Positions 7,087 to 11,657 of a stretch of 11,657 nt of DNA are shown here, piece after piece. Origin of the DNA: CANJQH01 sp031368515. GTDB lineage: Bacteria; Chloroflexota; Anaerolineae; J036; Brachytrichaceae. The stretch's first letter is position 1. Each line of letters starts with the position of its first letter. The position numbers and the translations under genes were made by a program. The notes beneath the pieces are model-generated. The model was given only the letters and a program-made list of their open reading frames with translations, ran no database searches and was not told the origin of the DNA. The DNA lies in contig JANMNW010000616.1 of the NCBI GenBank assembly GCA_031368515.1, forward strand, positions 1 through 11,657, given 5' to 3'.

Positions 7087-7331
7087 TAGTTGCCGACGTT
7101 ATTGCCGGCGCTCACGATCACATTCACGATAGCCAGGGCAAAAAATGCGATGGCGATAAAGATCGTGATGGTGAACAGCAGGCGGTCGATGCCGCGGCGC
7201 GTCTGATACACGCCTTGTTGGCCGCCAAACACGCCGCCGAGCTCCTCGCCCTTGCTTTGCAACAACACGCCAGCGATCAATGCCACACCCAGGACGATTT
7301 GGGCGATGCTCAGAAAGACGTTCAAAAACAT
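7086..7331 (-). CDS. secG: preprotein translocase subunit SecG
   Basis: This 81-residue protein is SecG, the small accessory subunit that joins SecY and SecE in the inner-membrane protein-export channel. It has the expected two-helix layout: a first helix at about 3-24 (FLNVFLSIAQIVLGVALIAG), the conserved VLLQSKGEELGGVFGG loop with its Gly-rich stretch, and a second helix at about 51-74. The length fits the family. The start is ATG at 7331, since the frame upstream is unconserved. A perfect TATAAT ends 9 bases before it, with no Shine-Dalgarno. A strong inverted repeat abuts that box. The stop overlaps the GTG of the solute-binding protein gene by one base. The upstream neighbour is a PIG-L gene with a 143-base gap. 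Confidence 0.93.
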   Translation of the reverse strand: MFLNVFLSIAQIVLGVALIAGVLLQSKGEELGGVFGGQQGVYQTRRGIDRLLFTITIFIAIAFFALAIVNVIVSAGNNVGN

Positions 7332-7340
7332 AGGCCCGGG

Positions 7341-7346
7341 ATTATA
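7341..7346 (-). promoter_or_regulatory. -10 box (TATAAT) of secG
   Basis: The minus strand carries a perfect TATAAT ending 9 bases before the secG ATG. No recognisable -35 lies 16-18 bases upstream; that stretch is occupied by an inverted repeat. Transcription would begin within a few bases of the start codon, giving a nearly leaderless secG mRNA. Confidence 0.5.
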
Positions 7347-7375
7347 CCCGCCGCACTTTATGGAGTGCCGGCGGG
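7347..7375. repeat. 11-bp inverted repeat adjoining the secG -10 box
   Basis: CCCGCCGCACT (7347-7357) pairs with AGTGC and GGCGGG (7364-7375) with one bulged C at 7369 and a 6-base loop. It directly abuts TATAAT and covers the expected -35 and spacer region. It could be a repressor operator, or the hairpin of a terminator for the upstream PIG-L gene. The lack of a T tract favours the operator reading slightly. Confidence 0.6.
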
Positions 7376-7474
7376 ACAGACCCAGCCAGGCGCGGCTGGT
7401 GGCGGAATGTCCTTCGACACCACTCTGGGCCGGACACTTGCTGCGCCCGGCCTGGAGTCGCTCTTTGACGCCGT
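7376..7474. other. PIG-L/secG intergenic segment, weak stem-loops only
   Basis: This stretch shows a short stem-loop CCAGCC/GGCTGG (7382-7399) and a GGCCGG/CCGGCC pairing further on, but no coding signal and no T tract. It may hold the end of the PIG-L transcript. I see nothing firmer. Confidence 0.4.
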
Positions 7475-8161
7475 TTACAGAATGACCCGGCGAAACTGCT
7501 CGGCCAGCCACAGGGTGCCGTCGGCCTTGAAGCGGGCCAGCCCTTGGCTGACGCGCGCGCCCACCTGATCGGGGTGTTTGACCTGCGACACATGCGCTTG
7601 TATGGCCGCGATTTTCGCATCGACGTGCGCGGTGACATCGACCAGGTGATTGGGCTGGGCCGGCCCGGCAAACCACAGCTCGCGCGGCCCATGCATGTCG
7701 AAGCCTTCGTCAAGCAGCTCCGGGAAATACATGCGATTGTTGCTGGCCGGGAAGATGCCGTCGCTCACCATCATGCCCACCATGCGATGGTCGTTGTGAT
7801 TGATGCGCAGCGAGCCGTAGTGCTGCGTCTGCGGATCGGTGGTGACGACGATGTCGGGCTTGAAGCGCCGGATTTCGCGCGCAACATCGCGTTGCGTGGC
7901 CAGCGAGTTTGCCAGCTCCCCATCGACATGCGGCAAAAAGTGAATGTCTGCGACGCCGAGGGCTGCGCCGGCGGCGCGCTGTTCAGATTGCCTCAGCGCG
8001 GACAGTTGAGCCGCGCTGAGGCTCGGATCGTCGGTGCCCTTGCTGCCATCTGTGACGATGACATAGCGCACGGCGTGGCCTTCAGCAGTCCAGCGCGCAA
8101 TGGTGCCGCCGCAGAAAAACTCAGGATCGTCCGGGTGCGCGACGATGACCAGGATGTTCAT
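7475..8161 (-). CDS. PIG-L family deacetylase
   Basis: This 228-residue protein is a zinc-dependent N-acetylglucosaminyl-type deacetylase of the PIG-L (LmbE) family. That family includes MshB and BshB of mycothiol and bacillithiol synthesis, as well as antibiotic and glycolipid deacetylases. The N-terminal strand ends in the hallmark AHPDDPE motif (His9 and Asp12 as zinc ligands, Asp11 as likely catalytic base). A second site, NHNDHR, provides His125. TDGSKGTDD at 37-45 fits the family loop. No signal peptide is present, so it is cytosolic. The natural substrate is not set by sequence; a thiol-cofactor role is only one possibility. The ATG at 8161 overlaps the stop of the upstream RicT gene as ATGA, so translation is likely coupled. 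The 143-base gap to secG includes an inverted repeat. Confidence 0.92.
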   Translation of the reverse strand: MNILVIVAHPDDPEFFCGGTIARWTAEGHAVRYVIVTDGSKGTDDPSLSAAQLSALRQSEQRAAGAALGVADIHFLPHVDGELANSLATQRDVAREIRRFKPDIVVTTDPQTQHYGSLRINHNDHRMVGMMVSDGIFPASNNRMYFPELLDEGFDMHGPRELWFAGPAQPNHLVDVTAHVDAKIAAIQAHVSQVKHPDQVGARVSQGLARFKADGTLWLAEQFRRVIL

Positions 8162-9768
8162 GGCTGGGTGTCAGATGCGGGGGCAGGGGGTGTCGGCGGC
8201 GTCGATGGCGCGCCACTTGTGTTGGCGTCACCGCTTGGGCGCGCGCGCCGGTCGCCTTCCCCACCACGGCGGGCCAGCGGACGCCGTTGGCCGCGTTGAT
8301 CGTTGCGCCCTTGCCGCGCCTGCTGATTTTGCGCGTTTTGGCGATCTGGTTGTTGGGCGGTTTGCGAATCGCCAGCTGAGGCAGCGGGAGCTGAGGCGCC
8401 CTGCGGGCGATCGCCTCGGCCGCCCCGTCCGCCGCGTTGATCGTGGCGGCGATCATCGCGGCGTTGCGGCCGGTCGCGCCGGGAAGAGTGATCGCGGCCG
8501 CTTTGTCCGGCTGTCCGCTCAGGCCGCTCGGCCGAAGGTGTTGCGGCCTGAACTTCGCCCGAGGGCAGAGTCGCACCGGATGCCGCCGCCGCATCGCGGT
8601 TTTGGGCTTTGATTTTGAGCTGTTTGCGCTGGTCTTCGCGGCGTTGCTGGCGTTCCTGCAGGCGGGCTTTGACATGTTCCTGGCGCGCCTTGATTTGCGC
8701 ATCGCGCTGCGGGTCGCGCTGGCGGGGTGCGGATGGCTGGCCCTCTTCCGAGCCCTCGCCAACGGGCTGACCGTCAACCGCTTCGTCCGGGATGAGGCCG
8801 GGCACGCCCGGCCGGGCGCCTTTGCGGCCGCAGTCGCAGCCGCCGCCTTCGTGTTTGTCGCACGTGCCACTCAGGGCCTTTTCCTGAAGTCGGCGCAGTT
8901 CTTCGAGCGGCGTCAGTTGTTCGCGATGAAAGATCAGATCGCGCCCTTCCATGCCCTCGCCCACGCGCACTTTGACGCTGTCACGCAGGTGCAGCAGCTC
9001 AATGACTTTGCCTTCGCCCGAGGGCGTGCCGATCATGCTCTTGAGCTTGGGCAGGCGGTTCTTGGCCGCCACATATTGCTCGTACTCGAAGACCAGGCAG
9101 CAGCGCAGGCGCCCGCACATGCCGGTGATGTCGTTGGGGTTAAGGCTCAGGTTTTGCTCTTTGGCGTGCTTAATCGAGATCGGGCTGAACTCGGTCAAGA
9201 ACTTGGAGCAGCAGCGTTCTTCGATGCCGCAGGCGCCCATGCCGCCCAAAATTTTGGCCACTTCGCGCGGGCTGATCTGGCGGAATTCCAGCCGGGCGCG
9301 ATACAAATGGCTCAGGCGTTCGCGCAATTCGCCTACTTCGACCCGTTCTTCCTGATCGGACGAATACAAAAACGTGAGGGTTTGCCCATCAAATGCGTAT
9401 TCAGCGCGAACGATTTTGATCGGCAGCCTGAGTCCGGCGCTTTCAGCGCGACAGGAAATCATCGCTTCGAGCTCTTTTTGCTCGTAGTAATGGCGCAGGG
9501 CCATGTCGCGTCCGCTGGCCAGGCGTTCGATGCGTTTGTAGGGTCCGCCATGCGAGCGAGGCGGCTTCAGGGTTGCCACCTGCCCCATTTGACGGCCGCG
9601 CGCGGTGTCGACTACAACCCAGGCGCCGGCTTTTAGGTTGGGGAAGCCAGCGGCGTTGTAGTGGTAGACCTTGCCTACGGCCTGAAAGCGGATGCCGACA
9701 AGCGGATCGCGCGGGCTGGATTGAATCTGGGGAAGATTGTCGCCGGTCCATTCGGGCGAATCGAACAT
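8158..9768 (-). CDS. ricT: RicT/PSP1 domain protein with Cys-rich insert and disordered RGG-rich tail
   Basis: Residues about 20-290 match RicT (YaaT) with its PSP1 C-terminal domain. In Bacillus, RicT works with two partners in an iron-sulfur complex that promotes RNA processing by RNase Y. Family landmarks are VGIRFQAVGKVYHY, GGMGACGIEERCCSKFL (Cys180, 186, 187) and ITGMCGRLRCCLVFEYEQY (Cys218, 223, 224), followed by TPSGEGKVI. After the core comes an extra Cys motif, CDKHEGGGCDCG (303-314). A long charged helical stretch rich in Arg, Gln and Lys (about 350-392) is next, then a low-complexity tail with RGGRGGRG (445-452) and a Pro/Ala-rich end. ATG at 9768 is chosen because AAGGA (9776-9780) sits 7 bases upstream, the clearest ribosome site in the window. 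ATG 9807 and GTG 9882 are in-frame alternatives. PIG-L follows by an ATGA overlap. Partners RicA and RicF are not in the window. Confidence 0.9.
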   Translation of the reverse strand: MFDSPEWTGDNLPQIQSSPRDPLVGIRFQAVGKVYHYNAAGFPNLKAGAWVVVDTARGRQMGQVATLKPPRSHGGPYKRIERLASGRDMALRHYYEQKELEAMISCRAESAGLRLPIKIVRAEYAFDGQTLTFLYSSDQEERVEVGELRERLSHLYRARLEFRQISPREVAKILGGMGACGIEERCCSKFLTEFSPISIKHAKEQNLSLNPNDITGMCGRLRCCLVFEYEQYVAAKNRLPKLKSMIGTPSGEGKVIELLHLRDSVKVRVGEGMEGRDLIFHREQLTPLEELRRLQEKALSGTCDKHEGGGCDCGRKGARPGVPGLIPDEAVDGQPVGEGSEEGQPSAPRQRDPQRDAQIKARQEHVKARLQERQQRREDQRKQLKIKAQNRDAAAASGATLPSGEVQAATPSAERPERTAGQSGRDHSSRRDRPQRRDDRRHDQRGGRGGRGDRPQGASAPAASAGDSQTAQQPDRQNAQNQQARQGRNDQRGQRRPLARRGGEGDRRARPSGDANTSGAPSTPPTPPAPASDTQP

Positions 9769-9775
9769 GGACGGT

Positions 9776-9780
9776 TCCTT
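9776..9780 (-). promoter_or_regulatory. ribosome binding site of ricT
   Basis: AAGGA on the minus strand lies 7 bases before ATG at 9768. Most other starts here lack such a site, so it is the main reason to prefer this start over the in-frame ATG at 9807 and GTG at 9882. Confidence 0.6.
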
Positions 9781-9878
9781 GACCGCCTCGGCAGGGGCTG
9801 TTTCCATGGTGCTCTTCGACGGATAGTCGTGACGCGCGAAGCGCAAACGCCCGCGCGTGATTGGATTAACTGGATGTG

Positions 9879-9900
9879 TCACCAGCCAACTGGCTGGTGA
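9879..9900. repeat. 22-bp near-perfect palindrome upstream of ricT
   Basis: Two 10-base arms, TCACCAGCCA (9879-9888) and TGGCTGGTGA (9891-9900), flank AC. The palindrome lies in the divergent region between ricT and the ABC exporter gene. It starts about where a transcript from TACAAT (9909-9914) would begin, so it could be an operator or a 5'-end mRNA stem-loop. No T tract follows in either direction. Confidence 0.75.
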
Positions 9901-9908
9901 ATTAAGCC

Positions 9909-9914
9909 ATTGTA
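9909..9914 (-). promoter_or_regulatory. possible -10 box of ricT
   Basis: TACAAT on the minus strand matches TATAAT at 5/6. Start of transcription would fall near 9902, just before the 22-bp palindrome, giving a leader of about 130 bases to ATG 9768. No clear -35 was found. Confidence 0.35.
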
Positions 9915-9952
9915 ACGGACGGCCCCAAACGACGCAGTCTGAGAATTTCCTT

Positions 9953-9963
9953 ACCTGTCAGGT
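9953..9963. promoter_or_regulatory. 11-bp palindrome, possible operator of the ABC exporter gene
   Basis: ACCTGTCAGGT is a perfect palindrome around a central T (5-base arms). It falls in the -35 to spacer region before TAAACT (9973-9978). That fits a repressor operator, but the regulator is unknown. Confidence 0.4.
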
Positions 9964-9972
9964 CGGGTGCTC

Positions 9973-9978
9973 TAAACT
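9973..9978 (+). promoter_or_regulatory. possible -10 box of the ABC exporter gene
   Basis: TAAACT (4/6 match, TANNNT type) ends 10 bases before the ATG at 9989. No Shine-Dalgarno lies between them, which fits a nearly leaderless start. A weak -35-like TTACCT lies at 9951-9956, 16 bases upstream. Confidence 0.35.
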
Positions 9979-9988
9979 GACGCCACTG

Positions 9989-11657
9989 ATGACAGCCGCA
10001 TCCAGCCCGCCGCTTCGCCTGCTGATCCGCTATCTCGCGCCGCAGCGTGCCCGCATCGCCGTGCTGGCGCTGCTGATGCTGGCCAGCCTTGTTTTGGAGC
10101 TGGCGCTGCCGCGGGTGGCGCAATGGTTTATCGACTCCGCGCTGACCGGCGCAACCTTGCAGTTTTTGCTGGACATCGGCGTGGCATATCTGGCCGTGGC
10201 GCTGTTCAAAAACGTCGTCGGCGTGGGCTGGCAATATGTGGCGCAAAACGTAGGCCTGGTGGCGACCAACCGCATGCGCACCGATCTGACCCTGCATTGC
10301 CTAAAGCTGGACATGAGCTTTCACAACGCCCACACGCCCGGCGAGATGATCGAACGCATCGATGGCGATGTCGGCATGCTTGCCAATTTCATGTCCAGCT
10401 TTCTCGTGCAACTCGCGATCAACGGGCTGCTGCTGGCCGGCGTGCTGGGCGCCTTGCTGGCGATCGATTGGCGCGTTGGCGCGCCGCCGGTCGTGGCCGT
10501 GGTGTTGGCGCTTCTGAGCGCCCGTGCCTTGACGCGGCGGCTGGCAACGCTGTCCGCGCAGGAACGCCAAGCATCGGCCGAGCTGTTCGGATTTGTCGAA
10601 GAACGCCTGTCCGGCACCGAGGACATCCGGGCCAACGGCGCGACCGCCTATGTGCTGCGCCGGCATGTCGAACGCGCGCGGCAGCTTTTTCGCACTGCAT
10701 TCAAGTCCGCGTTTATAGGCACAATCGGCTGGCGTGCATGGCGCACTGCGATCGATATCGGCGCAATTCTGGCGCTGGCCATTGGCGCTTTGCTCTATCT
10801 GGACGGCGCGTTGTCGTTAGGATCAATCTATGCCATCTTCGCCTACAGTGAAATGCTGGAAGGCCCGATAGCTGCGCTATTGCGCGAATTTGGCGATTTG
10901 CAGCATGCCACAGCCAGCATCGGTCGTGTGCGCGAGCTGTTCGACATGCAACCGGCGTTGAGCTCGCCCGCGGCCGCAAGCGCTTTACCTTCCGGCGCGC
11001 TCTCGGTGTCGGTCGACAATGCCACGTTTGCATATCCGGGCGACGACGCCATATTGAACGATGTGTCGCTGCATATTCCTGCCGGAAGCACGCTGGGCGT
11101 GCTTGGCCGCACCGGCAGCGGAAAAACCACCCTGACCCGCCTGATTCTGCGCTTGTACGATCCCACCTCCGGCGCGGTGCGTTTGGGCGACATCGACATC
11201 CGCAGCGTTGACACTGTCAATCTTCGCGCGCGGGTGGCTGTGGTGACGCAAGACATTCAATTATTCAGCGCAAGCGTGCGCGACAACCTTACGCTGTTCG
11301 ATCCTGCAGTGTCAGATGATCGAGTTCGCGACGCGCTCTCTTCCGTGGGTCTGGCAGATTGGCTGAGCGCTCTGCCGCGCGGCCTCGATACGCTGATGGC
11401 GCCGGGCGGCGGCGGTCTGTCCGCCGGCCAGGCGCAGTTGCTGGCGTTTGCGCGCGCGTTTCTGCGCGATCCCGGCCTGGTAATCCTCGACGAGGCCTCG
11501 TCGAGGCTCGATCCGGCGACGGAGCGCAAGATGGAGCGGGCGGTCGACACGCTGTTGGCTGGACGCACCGGCATCATCATCGCCCATCGCCTGAGCACGT
11601 TGCAGCGTGTATCCCAGATTTTGATTCTGGAAGACGGTCGCGTGCGCGAGAACGGCC
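9989..11657 (+). CDS. ABC transporter, fused transmembrane and ATP-binding half-transporter (3' end cut by window)
   Basis: This is an ABC exporter half-transporter of the lipid/drug/peptide type, with 556 residues visible and no stop before the window ends. The N-terminal half (about 1-320) is hydrophobic with several membrane helices, such as AVLALLMLASLVLELALP near 24-41, and has the FHNAHTPGEMIERIDGDV coupling segment. The ATPase half has all key motifs: Walker A GRTGSGKT (373-380, Lys379), Q-loop Gln421, signature LSAGQ (477-481, with Ala where Gly is usual), Walker B LVILDE (Asp501, Glu502), D-loop SSRLD and H-loop His533. It should export its substrate with ATP hydrolysis. Such genes often occur as adjacent pairs, so a partner may follow beyond the window. 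The ATG at 9989 has no ribosome site but has TAAACT 10 bases upstream. It is divergent from ricT. The substrate is unknown. Confidence 0.95.
   Translation, partial: MTAASSPPLRLLIRYLAPQRARIAVLALLMLASLVLELALPRVAQWFIDSALTGATLQFLLDIGVAYLAVALFKNVVGVGWQYVAQNVGLVATNRMRTDLTLHCLKLDMSFHNAHTPGEMIERIDGDVGMLANFMSSFLVQLAINGLLLAGVLGALLAIDWRVGAPPVVAVVLALLSARALTRRLATLSAQERQASAELFGFVEERLSGTEDIRANGATAYVLRRHVERARQLFRTAFKSAFIGTIGWRAWRTAIDIGAILALAIGALLYLDGALSLGSIYAIFAYSEMLEGPIAALLREFGDLQHATASIGRVRELFDMQPALSSPAAASALPSGALSVSVDNATFAYPGDDAILNDVSLHIPAGSTLGVLGRTGSGKTTLTRLILRLYDPTSGAVRLGDIDIRSVDTVNLRARVAVVTQDIQLFSASVRDNLTLFDPAVSDDRVRDALSSVGLADWLSALPRGLDTLMAPGGGGLSAGQAQLLAFARAFLRDPGLVILDEASSRLDPATERKMERAVDTLLAGRTGIIIAHRLSTLQRVSQILILEDGRVRENG

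Noticed and set aside
8437..9636. 399-residue open frame on the plus strand opposite ricT
   Set aside because: It lies wholly antisense to the conserved RicT core and tail; its Ala/Phe-rich sequence has no recognisable domain.
9769..9882. Longer ricT from GTG at 9882 or ATG at 9807
   Set aside because: The added residues are unconserved in my recollection, and the GTG lies inside the 22-bp palindrome. ATG 9768 has the good AAGGA site. The longer forms are not excluded.
11417..11431. LSAGQ in place of LSGGQ as a sign of a dead ABC ATPase
   Set aside because: Walker A Lys, Walker B Asp-Glu, Q-loop and H-loop are all intact, and Ala at this place is a common tolerated variant.

Overview
The window is GC-rich, densely coded DNA with ten protein genes and no RNA genes, transposons or CRISPR array that I can see. 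The best guess for the source is a Chloroflexota bacterium, probably Anaerolineae-like. This rests on the PSP1/RicT protein with a long disordered tail, a SecG gene coupled to a membrane-anchored family 5 solute-binding protein, a DUF6886-like protein and almost no Shine-Dalgarno sites. It is an inference from family resemblance, not a proof.

Layout. At 1-304 (+) lies the C-terminal end of a TAP-like alpha/beta hydrolase, with an in-frame stop just upstream that suggests a frameshift. Convergent to it, sharing a CTAG stop palindrome, is a zinc-dependent succinylglutamate desuccinylase/aspartoacylase family enzyme (301-1326, -). A 257-base divergent region then carries four 17-base-spaced near-palindromic repeats, two of which form a perfect 14-bp-stem inverted repeat. 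Downstream on the + strand are a D-mannonate dehydratase (1584-2555), an NAD-dependent epimerase/dehydratase (2611-3456), glutamate-5-semialdehyde dehydrogenase ProA (3498-4787) and a DUF6886-like small protein (4768-5334) that overlaps proA by 20 bases.

The - strand block from 9768 down to 5407 reads RicT/PSP1, then a PIG-L deacetylase (coupled by an ATGA overlap), then SecG with its own TATAAT box, then a membrane-anchored extracellular solute-binding protein (coupled by TAGTG). A divergent ABC exporter half-transporter starts at 9989 (+) and runs off the window end.

How the genes may work together. The mannonate dehydratase and the epimerase look like a sugar-acid catabolic pair. ProA is proline biosynthesis, and SecG is part of the Sec translocon. 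Nothing here is an obviously new defence or metabolic system. The most unusual signals are non-coding: the 17-base palindromic tandem array at 1395-1462, strong inverted repeats next to the secG and ricT promoters, and a recurring pattern of a -10-like hexamer 7-10 bases before the start codon. That pattern points to leaderless or nearly leaderless transcripts.
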